In this document: positions 6,865 through 15,459 of the stretch, one piece after another | Position numbering within the stretch: the first letter of the stretch is position 1 | Layout of the letters: every line of letters starts with the position of its first letter | Source: Bacillota bacterium | Lineage (GTDB): Bacteria; Bacillota; Clostridia; Clostridiales; Clostridiaceae | Direction of reading: 5' to 3' | Length of the DNA stretch: 21,102 nt | NCBI GenBank assembly: GCA_023399035.1 | Contig: JAEWQX010000239.1 | Span: 1-21,102, forward strand | Notes under the pieces: model-generated | What the model saw: the letters and a program-made list of their open reading frames with translations, nothing else | What the model was told of the DNA's origin: nothing | Databases searched by the model: none | Program-made: the position numbers and the translations under genes

Positions 6865-8370
6865 CTATTTTTGAGGCTTCATTGTTGGGAATAATATAAC
6901 GTCTCTTATAGATGCTGAGTCAGTTAAGAACATTATAAGTCTATCTATACCTATTCCTAATCCTCCAGTTGGTGGCATACCTGTTTCTAGAGCACTCATG
7001 AATTGTTCATCAAGCATGTATGCTTCATCATCACCTAATTCTCTTTCTTTAGCCTGTTGTTCGAATCTTTGTCTTTGAACTATAGGATCATTTAATTCAG
7101 AGTATGCATTACCTAATTCTCTACCGAATACAAATGCTTCGAATCTTTCAGTAAATGCGTCATTTCCTCTCTTCTTCTTAGTAAGAGGTGAGTTTTCTAC
7201 TGGATAATCCATAACAAATGTCGGCTGAATCATATTTGCTTCACCAAATTCTTCATATAAAGCATTAAGAACTTCACCCTTAGTTACTGTATTTAATGGC
7301 TTAGGGAATTCTAAATTCTTTTCTTTTGCTATAGCTTGAGCTTCTTCATCACTTTTAATTTCAGAAAAATCTACTCCAGCGTATTCCTTAACTACATCAA
7401 CCATAGTTACTCTTCTCCATGGTGGCATGAAGTCTATTTCTGTTCCTTGATATGTAACTTTTGTAGTTCCATTTACCTTTTCACAAACATAAGCAACCAT
7501 GTTTTCTGTAATTTCCATCATGTCATTGTAATCTGAGTATGCTTCATATAATTCAATTGCTGTGAATTCTGGATTATGTCTAACTGACATTCCTTCATTT
7601 CTGAAGTTTCTTCCTATTTCATAAACTTTTTCAAATCCAGCAACTATTAATCTCTTAAGATATAACTCTGGAGCTATTCTTAAGAACATATCCATATCTA
7701 AAGTGTTATGGTGTGTTATGAATGGTTTAGCAGCAGCTCCACCTGCAATTGGAGAAAGAATCGGAGTTTCTACTTCTAAGAATCCTTTGTTATCTAAGAA
7801 TTCTCTTATAGCAGATATAATTCTGCTTCTCTTAACAAATGTATCCTTAACATCTGCATTAGTTATAATATCTAATTCTCTTTGTCTGTATCTTAAGTCT
7901 GGATCTTTTAAACCATGCCATTTTTCTGGTAGTGGTTTTAAAGACTTACATGTTAATTCAAATGAGTTAACATTAATTGATATTTCACCTCTTTGAGTAG
8001 TAAATACTTCACCAGTAGCTGCTACCCAGTCACCAATATCAAAAGTCTTGTATTCTTTTAAGTTTTCTTCTCCAACTTTATCAATCTTTAAGAATAATTG
8101 TATTTTACCATCTCTATCGTGTATATCTGAGAATACAACCTTTCCTTGACCTCTTTTAGACATTATTCTACCAGCAACTGTTACTTCTTTACCTTCTAGT
8201 TCTGCGTAGTTAGCTTTAACTTCTCCAGTTGTGTGTGTTCTGTCTACCTTATAAACGTCAAACGGATCTTTCCCTGCTTTTTGTAATTCTGCTAGCTTCT
8301 CTCTTCTTAAACCTTCTTGTTCACTAAATTGAGATTCTAACTCTTGCATACTCATTTCTTCTGTTGACAT
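6865..8370 (-). CDS. lysS: Lysyl-tRNA synthetase, class II
   Basis: Charges tRNA-Lys. The length, 501 residues, is normal for the family. An N-terminal OB-fold anticodon-binding domain spans about 60-140 (KEVTVAGRIMSKRGQGKVVF). The class II core follows, with motif 1 near FLEVETPILSPIAGGA (197-212), motif 2 FRNEGMSVRHNPEFTAIE (256-273) and motif 3 GLGIGIDRLIMFLTDS in the last 30 residues. GGAGGT sits six bases before the ATG. It lies 14 bases after greA with no terminator between, so the two genes form an operon driven by the strong promoter upstream of greA. Confidence 0.97.
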   Translation of the reverse strand: MSTEEMSMQELESQFSEQEGLRREKLAELQKAGKDPFDVYKVDRTHTTGEVKANYAELEGKEVTVAGRIMSKRGQGKVVFSDIHDRDGKIQLFLKIDKVGEENLKEYKTFDIGDWVAATGEVFTTQRGEISINVNSFELTCKSLKPLPEKWHGLKDPDLRYRQRELDIITNADVKDTFVKRSRIISAIREFLDNKGFLEVETPILSPIAGGAAAKPFITHHNTLDMDMFLRIAPELYLKRLIVAGFEKVYEIGRNFRNEGMSVRHNPEFTAIELYEAYSDYNDMMEITENMVAYVCEKVNGTTKVTYQGTEIDFMPPWRRVTMVDVVKEYAGVDFSEIKSDEEAQAIAKEKNLEFPKPLNTVTKGEVLNALYEEFGEANMIQPTFVMDYPVENSPLTKKKRGNDAFTERFEAFVFGRELGNAYSELNDPIVQRQRFEQQAKERELGDDEAYMLDEQFMSALETGMPPTGGLGIGIDRLIMFLTDSASIRDVILFPTMKPQK

Positions 8371-8384
8371 TACTGTACCTCCAA

Positions 8385-8870
8385 TTAACTTCTACTTATT
8401 CCTAATATTTCAAACTTATTAACACCATCTGGGATTTGTACTTCTACTATATCGCCTATCTTTTTGCCTATTAAAGCACTTCCAACTGGTGATTCATTTG
8501 ATATTTTAAAATTCATAGGATCTGCTTCTGCTGAACCTACAATTGAATATTCAACTTCTTCGTCAAATTCATAATCTTTTACTTTAACTTTTGAACCAAC
8601 TGAAACAACATCATTTGGTATTTCTGATTCGTCAACAACAACAGCATTCTTTAGCATGTTTTCTAATGTAACAATTCTTCCTTCTGTGAATGCCTGGTCA
8701 TTCTTAGCTTCATCATATTCAGAGTTTTCACTTAAATCTCCATAACCTAAAGCTACTTTTATTTTTTCAGTTATTTCTTTTCTTTTAACAGTTTTTAAAT
8801 ATTCTAATTCGTTTTCTAACTTTTTAACACCTTCGTAAGTCATTACATATTGTTTCTTGTTTTCGCTCAT
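8385..8870 (-). CDS. greA: Transcription elongation factor GreA
   Basis: Binds the RNA polymerase secondary channel and stimulates cleavage of backtracked RNA. At 161 residues it is full length. The N-terminal coiled coil (about 8-75) carries the conserved loop GDLSENSEYDEAK that holds the acidic tip residues. The C-terminal FKBP-like domain includes ESPVGSALIGKKIGDIVEVQIP. GGGGAG lies about 8 bases before the ATG. It is the first gene of a greA-lysS operon and follows a leader of about 165 bases with several hairpins. The greA-lysS pairing is common in clostridia. Confidence 0.96.
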   Translation of the reverse strand: MSENKKQYVMTYEGVKKLENELEYLKTVKRKEITEKIKVALGYGDLSENSEYDEAKNDQAFTEGRIVTLENMLKNAVVVDESEIPNDVVSVGSKVKVKDYEFDEEVEYSIVGSAEADPMNFKISNESPVGSALIGKKIGDIVEVQIPDGVNKFEILGISRS

Positions 8871-9037
8871 ATGCTGTACTCCCCTTTAAAACCTCTATTA
8901 TTTATTTTAATCTCTGCTCATCTTTGCGTGAGCATATTCTTAATTAACTCACATAAACTCTGTCTATACAACAGAGTTATCTTACATAATATTTCTGTCA
9001 GGCCGACACTAAACAGCCCTCTAACCTTGAAATCATT
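8871..9037 (-). promoter_or_regulatory. Structured 5' leader of greA-lysS
   Basis: The predicted transcript start near 9037 leaves about 165 untranslated bases. Visible helices are a bulged hairpin at about 9020..9000, a perfect 8-bp hairpin AACTCTGT/ACAGAGTT (8978..8956), and TGCTCA/TGAGCA (8934..8915). A competing pairing, GTGAG with CTCAC (8952..8948 with 8932..8928), uses the same bases as the last helix. Together these suggest a regulatory leader. I do not recognise it as a known riboswitch, and it has no T-box motif. Confidence 0.5.
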
Positions 9038-9043
9038 TAACTA

Positions 9044-9072
9044 ATTATAAATCAGCCTATATGATATGTCAA
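9044..9072 (-). promoter_or_regulatory. Consensus promoter of greA-lysS
   Basis: TTGACA (9072..9067), a 17-base spacer and TATAAT (9049..9044): a perfect match to the vegetative consensus in both boxes and spacing. Confidence 0.92.
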
Positions 9073-9235
9073 TAAAAGCAAGTTAAAGTACTATGCTGTC
9101 CTAATCATTCAAATATTAATATATCAGTTTTAATTGCATTCTTCTATAGTATAGCATCTATAACAGAATATATACTATCTATATTCATATGTGTATATAC
9201 TAATACTAGTGATATAAAACTTATTTTATAATTCC
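9073..9235. other. Intergenic DNA between dusB and the greA promoter
   Basis: No gene is visible. The only structure is an 8-bp inverted repeat, ATAGTATA/TATACTAT (9146-9153 and 9171-9178), with no T-run, so I cannot identify a dusB terminator. Confidence 0.4.
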
Positions 9236-10201
9236 TTATATCTGTTCACTATATTCTTTTAATATCTTCATAACCATGCTGCTGTCATCTAAAACATTTA
9301 TTTCATTTCTTACTTCAGTACATCTAGGAAGTCCTTTAATATACCATGAAGCATGTTTTCTCATTTCTCTTATAGCTTTATACTCACCATCATACTTTAT
9401 AGCTAACTCATAATGTCTAAGACACATTTCAACACGTTCTTTATTGGTAACTTCACGCGGAGTTCTTCCTTCAAGTACGTCTTTTATTTGTCTGAAGATC
9501 CATGGATTTCCCTGACTTCCTCTTGCAATCATGATTCCATCACAATTTGTAAGCTGCTTCATTCTAAGTGCATCATCTGGAGTGAATACATCTCCATTAC
9601 CTATTACAGGTATCGAAACATTTTCTTTTATAGATTTGATTATATCCCAGTCTGCACTTCCCTGATACATCTGTTTTCTTGTTCTTCCATGAATTGCAAC
9701 TGCATCAGCTCCTGCTTGCTCCATGCCCTTAGCAAAATCTACTGCATTTACATTTTCATCATCAAAGCCTTTTCTGAACTTTACAGTAACAGGCTTCGTT
9801 GATACCTTCTTTATCTCTCTTACTATTTCATATGCAAGTTCAGGTTCTTTCATAAGAGCTGAACCCTCTCCGTTTTTAACTATTTTAGGAGCCGGACATC
9901 CCATATTTATATCTATGATGCATATATCATCTCTGTGATTAAAATGTTCTTCAACCATTTTAGCCATTATTTCTGGCTCTCTTCCAAATATCTGAACAGC
10001 AACAGGTTTTTCTTCGTCTGCTATCCTTAATAAAGTCTGAGTATTCTCACTTCCATAATATAGGGCTTTTGCACTGACCATTTCAGTGTAAACAAGCCCA
10101 CATCCCATTTCCTTACACAATCCTCTAAACGATATATCTGTTACACCTGCCATAGGTGCTAGAAATACATTATTTTCAAAGGTTAAATTTCCTATGTTCA
10201 T
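9236..10201 (-). CDS. dusB: tRNA-dihydrouridine synthase (DusB type)
   Basis: An FMN- and NADPH-dependent enzyme that reduces uridines in tRNA D-loops. It has 321 residues. The TIM-barrel starts with FLAPMAGVTDISFR (13-26), the FMN site. MGCPAPKI carries the catalytic Cys102, with KNGEGSALM after it. HGRTR (171-175), GNGDV (201-205) and ARGSQGNPWIF (226-236) are the flavin-phosphate and tRNA-site motifs. The C-terminal helical domain (about 245-321) is present. The start lies 7 bases after coaX, and its AAGGAG ribosome binding site is inside the last coaX codons, so translation is probably coupled. A dusB next to lysS matches the Bacillus yacF-lysS order. Confidence 0.95.
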   Translation of the reverse strand: MNIGNLTFENNVFLAPMAGVTDISFRGLCKEMGCGLVYTEMVSAKALYYGSENTQTLLRIADEEKPVAVQIFGREPEIMAKMVEEHFNHRDDICIIDINMGCPAPKIVKNGEGSALMKEPELAYEIVREIKKVSTKPVTVKFRKGFDDENVNAVDFAKGMEQAGADAVAIHGRTRKQMYQGSADWDIIKSIKENVSIPVIGNGDVFTPDDALRMKQLTNCDGIMIARGSQGNPWIFRQIKDVLEGRTPREVTNKERVEMCLRHYELAIKYDGEYKAIREMRKHASWYIKGLPRCTEVRNEINVLDDSSMVMKILKEYSEQI

Positions 10202-10208
10202 TTATACT

Positions 10209-10991
10209 TTACTCCTTATTCTTATAGTATAATAACTTTAACCCCTCTAATGTCAATTCCGAATCAACTTTATCTATAACATCTGTCTCCTTAGCAATAA
10301 GATTAGCTAATCCTCCAGTTGCTATTACAAACGGTTCTTCATTAGTTTTAAGTTTTTTCATTTCTTCTTTCATTTTCTTTACTATATATTCAACTTGCCC
10401 AATATAGCCGAATAAAATACCTGCCTGCATACTTGTAACGGTATTCTTACATATTACACTCTTTGGCACTTCTAATTCTACTCTTGGTAATTTTGCAGCT
10501 CTTTCAAATAAAGCATCAGAAGATATTCTTATTCCAGGACATATACATCCTCCAAGGTAATCACCATTACCTTTAACCGCACAGAATGTAGTCGCTGTTC
10601 CAAAATCTATTATTATAACTGGTCTTTTATATATTTCATAAGCAGCAACAGCATTAACTATTCTGTCTGCTCCTACTTCCCTCGGATTATCATATTTTAT
10701 ATTAATTCCTGTTTTTATCCCTGGACCAACTATTATCGGCTCATGGCAAAAACATTTTCTAAGCATATTTTCTAGAGAATGCATTATATTAGGTACAACA
10801 GATGAAACAATAACTCCTTCAATTTCTTTAGGATCAATATTGCTTAAATTGAACAGCTGCATTACTTGTATTCCATATTCATCAGAAGTCTTGCTTCCTT
10901 CGCTTGAAATACGCCAGCTTGCAATATAATTATTTCCATCATGTACACCTAAAACAATGTTGGTATTACCTGCATCTACAAGTAGGATCAT
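10209..10991 (-). CDS. coaX: Type III pantothenate kinase
   Basis: Phosphorylates pantothenate with ATP in the first step of coenzyme A synthesis. Type III enzymes need a monovalent cation and are not feedback-inhibited by CoA. It has 260 residues from the chosen start. The ASKHA-type motifs are present: DAGNTN (6-11), GADR (107-110), DFGTATTF (129-136), GGCICPGI (147-154) and ATGGLA (224-229). The frame extends upstream to GTG codons at 11003 and 11000, but these overlap the AAGGTGG ribosome binding site. The ATG at 10991, 8 bases after it, gives the family's usual MILLVDxGNTN beginning. It is cotranscribed with dusB from a promoter at 11076-11103. Confidence 0.95.
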   Translation of the reverse strand: MILLVDAGNTNIVLGVHDGNNYIASWRISSEGSKTSDEYGIQVMQLFNLSNIDPKEIEGVIVSSVVPNIMHSLENMLRKCFCHEPIIVGPGIKTGINIKYDNPREVGADRIVNAVAAYEIYKRPVIIIDFGTATTFCAVKGNGDYLGGCICPGIRISSDALFERAAKLPRVELEVPKSVICKNTVTSMQAGILFGYIGQVEYIVKKMKEEMKKLKTNEEPFVIATGGLANLIAKETDVIDKVDSELTLEGLKLLYYKNKE

Positions 10992-11010
10992 TAAAAGCAC
11001 CACCTTAATA

Positions 11011-11044
11011 TAGTTAAATTAAAAGCAGCCCAAAGAGCTGCTTT
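11011..11044 (-). terminator. Terminator hairpin between fhs and coaX (also within the coaX leader)
   Basis: AAAGCAGC pairs with GCTGCTTT (11044..11022) around a 7-base loop, followed by TTTTAATTTAA on the minus strand. It can end fhs transcripts. A good promoter lies between fhs and this hairpin, so coaX transcripts starting there would also have to pass through it. Confidence 0.75.
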
Positions 11045-11075
11045 AATCTAGAAATTTCTTAAAAATAACAATTTA

Positions 11076-11103
11076 ATTTTAACAATTTCTGCTTATTTGT
11101 CAA
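11076..11103 (-). promoter_or_regulatory. Promoter of coaX-dusB
   Basis: TTGACA (11103..11098), a 16-base spacer and TAAAAT (11081..11076), the same boxes and spacing as the glyS promoter. It begins 16 bases after the fhs stop codon and would start RNA near 11069. Confidence 0.65.
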
Positions 11104-11119
11104 TAGCCTAAAGTACATT

Positions 11120-12790
11120 TTAGAATAATCCTATTATTTCTCCACTCTTAAGAACATCCATCTTATTCGCGGCCGGAACCTTAGGTAATCCTGGCATTGT
11201 CATGATATCACCAGTTTGAACTACTATAAATCCAGCACCATTAGAAACTCTTACTTCTTTTACAGTAATTTCAAATCCTTCTGGTCTTCCAAGAAGGCTG
11301 GCATTATCTGATAAAGAATATTGAGTCTTAGCCATACATACAGGCAGTCTATCTAAATTAAATTTTTCTAATTCAGCAATCTGCTTCTTAGCTGCTGGAG
11401 TATAGTTAACTTTAACTGCTCCGTATATTTCTTTTGCTATTGTTAGAACTTTTTCTTCAATTGTTGCTTTTTCATTATAAATTGGTGCAAAATCTGAAGT
11501 ATTATTATCTAAAATATCCATTACGATATTTCCAAGTTCGATTCCACCTTCACCGCCTTTAGCCCATACATCTGATAAGGCAACCCTAACACCTATTCTA
11601 TTGCAGAATTCTTTTATGTATGCAACTTCTTCATCGCTGTCTGAAACAAATTTGTTTATTGCAACTACTGGCGTCACATTGAATTTCTTGATATTTTCAA
11701 TCTGCTTTTCTAAGTTTGATATTCCCTTTGCTAATGCTTCAACATTTGGAGTATTTAAGTCAGCTTTAGCTACTCCACCGTGATGCTTTAATGCTCTTAT
11801 TGTAGCAACTATAACTACACATTCAGGCTTTAAATTACCATATCTGCATTTTATGTCAAAGAATTTTTCAGCTCCAAGATCAGCACCAAAACCTGCTTCT
11901 GTTATAGCAACATCTCCAAGCTTTAACGCAAGCTTAGTAGCCATGATAGAGTTACATCCATGAGCTATGTTTGCAAATGGACCTCCATGTATTAACGCTG
12001 GAGTATTTTCTAATGTCTGAACTAAGTTAGGCTTTATTGCATCTTTCATTAATAATGCCATAGCACCTTGAACTTCTAATTGTTTAGCGTATACAGGATC
12101 TCCATCTAAATTATAAGCAACTAGTATATTACCCATTCTTTCTTTTAAATCTTCTAAATCACTTGCAAGACATAATATAGCCATTATTTCTGAAGCAACA
12201 GTAATTGTAAATCCATCTTCTCTTAAAAATCCGTTAACTTTTCCTCCCATGCCGACAACTATATGTCTTAAAGCTCTATCATTCATATCAATAACTCTTT
12301 TGAATAATATTCGTCTTGAATCAATTCTTAATGCATTTCCCTGATGGATATGATTATCTATTGCTGCACTTAATAAGTTATTTGCAGAAGTTATAGCATG
12401 CATATCTCCAGTGAAATGAAGGTTGATGTCTTCCATAGGAACAACTTGAGCATATCCGCCGCCTGCTGCTCCTCCTTTAATACCAAAGACAGGTCCCAAA
12501 GATGGCTCTCTTAATGCGATTACTGCATTTTTTCCCATCTTATTCAATGCCTGACCAAGACCTACAGTAACAGTTGATTTTCCTTCTCCTGCTGGTGTTG
12601 GATTAATAGCTGTAACTAAAACAAGCTTTCCATCTTTATTATCTTTTACTTTATCATATACATTTAAAGATATTTTACATTTATATTTACCATAGTACTC
12701 AATATCATCTTCACAAAGCCCCATTTTTTCAGCAATATTTTTAATTGGCTCCATGTTTGCTTCTTGCGCTATTTGAATATCACTTTTCAT
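11120..12790 (-). CDS. fhs: Formate--tetrahydrofolate ligase
   Basis: Makes 10-formyl-tetrahydrofolate from formate, ATP and tetrahydrofolate, supplying one-carbon units for purines, formyl-Met-tRNA and, in acetogens, the Wood-Ljungdahl pathway. It has 556 residues, normal for the family. TPAGEGKST (65-73) is the nucleotide loop, and the signature REPSLGPVFGIKGGAAGGG (94-112) is intact. HGGPFANIAHGCNS and the C-terminal MTMPGLPKVPAANKMDV block are also present. A G-run ribosome binding site lies about 9 bases before the ATG. It is monocistronic, with its own promoter and a terminator after it. On its own fhs does not show that the organism is an acetogen. Confidence 0.97.
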   Translation of the reverse strand: MKSDIQIAQEANMEPIKNIAEKMGLCEDDIEYYGKYKCKISLNVYDKVKDNKDGKLVLVTAINPTPAGEGKSTVTVGLGQALNKMGKNAVIALREPSLGPVFGIKGGAAGGGYAQVVPMEDINLHFTGDMHAITSANNLLSAAIDNHIHQGNALRIDSRRILFKRVIDMNDRALRHIVVGMGGKVNGFLREDGFTITVASEIMAILCLASDLEDLKERMGNILVAYNLDGDPVYAKQLEVQGAMALLMKDAIKPNLVQTLENTPALIHGGPFANIAHGCNSIMATKLALKLGDVAITEAGFGADLGAEKFFDIKCRYGNLKPECVVIVATIRALKHHGGVAKADLNTPNVEALAKGISNLEKQIENIKKFNVTPVVAINKFVSDSDEEVAYIKEFCNRIGVRVALSDVWAKGGEGGIELGNIVMDILDNNTSDFAPIYNEKATIEEKVLTIAKEIYGAVKVNYTPAAKKQIAELEKFNLDRLPVCMAKTQYSLSDNASLLGRPEGFEITVKEVRVSNGAGFIVVQTGDIMTMPGLPKVPAANKMDVLKSGEIIGLF

Positions 12791-12843
12791 TCAATTATTC
12801 CCCCCTAATACTATACAAAATTTGTATTGTTAGTTGTATTTTT

Positions 12844-12852
12844 ATTATATCA
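12844..12852 (-). promoter_or_regulatory. Extended -10 promoter of fhs
   Basis: The minus strand reads TGATATAAT (12852..12844), with a perfect TATAAT. The -35 region is poor (TTTTAA). A promoter lacking a -35 often depends on an activator, which fits the inverted repeat upstream. Confidence 0.6.
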
Positions 12853-12880
12853 CCTCACTATATATTTTAAAAGCAGTTTT

Positions 12881-12914
12881 CGAATATTATAATTATTAAT
12901 TTCAAAAATATTCG
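12881..12914 (-). promoter_or_regulatory. Inverted repeat upstream of fhs, possible PurBox pair
   Basis: CGAATATT (12881-12888) and AATATTCG (12907-12914) are perfect 8-base inverted copies with an 18-base spacer. They lie roughly 44-77 bases upstream of the predicted start. The CGAA cores facing each other recall the paired PurR boxes of Firmicutes, but the flanking bases match only in part. Confidence 0.4.
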
Positions 12915-13013
12915 TATTATTTTCTTTTATTAACTAATCATTACTATATTATTTCATAAAACCCAATATTTCATTCCTGTTTTTGCACTTATACTGAACA
13001 ATTTAAAATTTTC

Positions 13014-13047
13014 CATAAAAAAACTTGCTAGAAATTCTAGCAAGTTT
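13014..13047 (-). terminator. ftsH terminator
   Basis: AAACTTGCTAGA and TCTAGCAAGTTT (13021-13047) form a stem of about 12 pairs with a tiny loop. The right arm runs into TTTTTTT on the minus strand, just after the ftsH stop. Confidence 0.92.
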
Positions 13048-13051
13048 CACA

Positions 13052-14857
13052 TTAATTATTGTCAAATATTTTTTCGAACTCGTCTGCATCAAGTTTTTCT
13101 TTTTCCATTAAAGCCTGAGCAACAGCATGCAATTTACTTGTATTTTCTCTCAACAGCTCATATGCTTTGTCATAAGCTTCATCGATGAATCTCTTTATTT
13201 CCTTATCTATTCTAGCTCCGATTTCTTCACTAAAATCCCTGCTCTTTCCCAAATCTCTTCCAAGGAATACTTCATCATGCCCTGATCCATATGATATAGT
13301 ACCTATTTCATCACTCATACCATATTCCATAACCATACTTTTAGCTATATGACTGGCTCTATCAATATCATTTTTAGCTCCAGTACTTATATCTCCCATG
13401 ATTAATTTTTCAGCAACCCTTCCTCCAAGTAATCCTACCATTTCCTCTTTTAATTTTGATTTAGAAGTATATGAAGTATCTTCTTTAGGAAGATGCATTG
13501 TGTATCCACCAGCTCTTCCTCTAGGTATTATACTTATTTCATGAACTGGGTCACAGTTTGGAAGAAGCTTCATAACAACTGCATGACCTGCTTCATGATA
13601 AGCAGTAAGCTTTCTATCATGTTCTGTAATTACCTTGCTCTTCTTTTCAGGACCTGCAATTACTCTTGTAATTGCTTCTTCCATTTCTTCCATTAAAATT
13701 GCTTTTTTATTTTTACGAACAGCAAGCAGTGCAGCTTCATTAGTCAAATTTTCTAAGTCAGCCCCGCAGAAGCCTGGAGTTCTCTTTGCAAGTACCTTTA
13801 AATCAACATCAGGTCCAAGTGGCTTATTCTTTGTATGAACCTTAAGAATTTCTTCTCTTCCTTTAACATCAGGAGCACCAACGACAATCTGCCTGTCAAA
13901 TCTTCCTGGTCTCAATAATGCTGGATCAAGTATATCAGGTCTGTTTGTAGCAGCAATCATTATGATTCCCTCATTTACTCCGAAACCATCCATTTCAACT
14001 AATAGCTGATTTAATGTCTGCTCTCTTTCATCGTGTCCACCACCAAGACCTGCGCCTCTCTGTCTTCCTACAGCATCAATTTCATCTATAAAAATTAGAC
14101 AAGGTGAATTTTTCTTAGCTTCTTCAAACATGCTTCTTACTCTTGAAGCACCAACACCTACAAACATCTCAACAAAATCTGAACCAGATATACTGAAGAA
14201 CGGAACCCCTGCTTCACCTGCAATAGCCTTTGCCAGTAATGTTTTACCCGTTCCTGGAGGTCCCACTAATAAAATACCCTTCGGTATTCTAGCCCCCATC
14301 TGAATATATTTAGCTGGAAGCTTTAAGAAATCAACAATTTCCTCAAGCTCAGCCTTTTCTTCATCAGCACCAGCAACATCATCAAATGTTACATTCTGAC
14401 TGTCAGGAGTCATCATTTTAGCTTTACTTTTACCAAAATTCATTACTCCTCTTCCTCCGCCACCACCTTGTGACTGCTGAGTCATTATAAACATAAACAA
14501 TAATATAACTCCTGCAAACAATATGCAAGGTAATATAATAGGCATCCATGTTGAATTATTAGATGGTGCCTCAAATGCCACCTTAACATTTTCATTTGGT
14601 TTTTCTTCTATTAATGAATCTATTAATTGGCTAGGAACATAAGTAATAAAAGACTTACCATCAGTAGTTTTCCCTTCTACTGTCATCTTATCTTCTTTAA
14701 CGACAATGCTTTGTATTTCACTTGAATCCCACTTTTGAATAAATGTACTATATGCAATATCGCTTGAAGTTTTTCCATTCTGCCACATAGTAAGTGCTGC
14801 TAACACCAACATTACTGTACATACAATCCATACAGCTGCACTTGAATATTTCTTCAT
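13052..14857 (-). CDS. ftsH: Membrane AAA+ zinc metalloprotease FtsH
   Basis: An ATP-dependent protease that degrades membrane and short-lived cytoplasmic proteins as a hexamer. It has 601 residues. Two transmembrane segments (about 7-26 and 105-125) flank a short extracytoplasmic domain. A Gly-rich linker leads to the AAA module: Walker A GPPGTGKT (199-206), Walker B LIFIDEID (254-261) and the second region of homology NRPDILDPALLRPGRFDR (305-322). The protease domain has HEAGH (421-425), with Asp497 as the likely third zinc ligand. A GAGAGGGGGG ribosome binding site precedes the ATG. It follows hpt by 58 bases with no terminator, making a tilS-hpt-ftsH operon as in Bacillus. Confidence 0.98.
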   Translation of the reverse strand: MKKYSSAAVWIVCTVMLVLAALTMWQNGKTSSDIAYSTFIQKWDSSEIQSIVVKEDKMTVEGKTTDGKSFITYVPSQLIDSLIEEKPNENVKVAFEAPSNNSTWMPIILPCILFAGVILLFMFIMTQQSQGGGGGRGVMNFGKSKAKMMTPDSQNVTFDDVAGADEEKAELEEIVDFLKLPAKYIQMGARIPKGILLVGPPGTGKTLLAKAIAGEAGVPFFSISGSDFVEMFVGVGASRVRSMFEEAKKNSPCLIFIDEIDAVGRQRGAGLGGGHDEREQTLNQLLVEMDGFGVNEGIIMIAATNRPDILDPALLRPGRFDRQIVVGAPDVKGREEILKVHTKNKPLGPDVDLKVLAKRTPGFCGADLENLTNEAALLAVRKNKKAILMEEMEEAITRVIAGPEKKSKVITEHDRKLTAYHEAGHAVVMKLLPNCDPVHEISIIPRGRAGGYTMHLPKEDTSYTSKSKLKEEMVGLLGGRVAEKLIMGDISTGAKNDIDRASHIAKSMVMEYGMSDEIGTISYGSGHDEVFLGRDLGKSRDFSEEIGARIDKEIKRFIDEAYDKAYELLRENTSKLHAVAQALMEKEKLDADEFEKIFDNN

Positions 14858-14915
14858 TCAGGGCCCCCCTCTCTAAATTTACTGCAATTATCACTATAAA
14901 TAATTTTTCTATATT

Positions 14916-15455
14916 TTATTTTTCATAAATTTCAGGTTTTAATATACCTATGCAAGGTAAATTTCTATACTTCTCAGCATAATCAATTCCATATCCAACT
15001 ATAAATGCATCTGGAACTTCAAATCCTATATATTTTACTGGAAGTTCAACTTTTCTTCTTGCTGGTTTATTTAATAAAGCTACTATTTCAATACTTGCTG
15101 CCTTTCTAGCCTTTAAGTATTTAAGCAGGTAGCTTAAAGTTGTTCCTGTATCTACTATATCTTCAACAATTAATATATGTTTTCCTTCAATGTTGCTGTC
15201 TAAATCCTTTAATATTCTAACTACACCTGAAGTTTCAGTTGCATTTCCATAACTTGATACCGCCATAAAATCTAATTCACAGTAAATATCAATATTTTTT
15301 ATAAGCTCTGCTGTAAAAACAACAGATCCTTTTAGAATTCCAACAACAACTAAATCCTTTCCCTTATAATCACTGCTTATCTGTGATGCAAGTTCCTTAA
15401 CCTTTTTACTTAAAACCTCTTCTGAAAATAGTACTTCTTGTAAATCTTCCCTCAT
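14916..15455 (-). CDS. hpt: Hypoxanthine phosphoribosyltransferase
   Basis: Purine salvage: converts hypoxanthine or guanine and PRPP to IMP or GMP. It has 179 residues, normal length. LKGSVVF (41-47) and SSYG (67-70) are the usual flexible-loop and substrate motifs, and LIVEDIVDTGTT (95-106) is the PRPP-binding motif. The C-terminal purine-binding segment is KYIGFEVPDAFIVGYGIDY. The start lies four bases after the tilS stop, and its GGAAAGGAA ribosome binding site lies in the last tilS codons, so translation is probably coupled. In Bacillus, HprT and TilS from the equivalent operon are reported to act together on ftsH expression, which may also apply here. Confidence 0.96.
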   Translation of the reverse strand: MREDLQEVLFSEEVLSKKVKELASQISSDYKGKDLVVVGILKGSVVFTAELIKNIDIYCELDFMAVSSYGNATETSGVVRILKDLDSNIEGKHILIVEDIVDTGTTLSYLLKYLKARKAASIEIVALLNKPARRKVELPVKYIGFEVPDAFIVGYGIDYAEKYRNLPCIGILKPEIYEK

Positions 15456-15459
15456 CTTA

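Noticed and set aside
8850..9044. A 64-codon plus-strand frame between greA and its promoter
   Set aside because: It is antisense to the greA start and leader, has no ribosome binding site, and its end coincides with the greA promoter. The structured leader explains the sequence better.
9146..9178. Inverted repeat ATAGTATA/TATACTAT as a dusB terminator
   Set aside because: The arms are purely A/T except one G-C pair, the loop is 17 bases, and no T-run follows on the minus strand.
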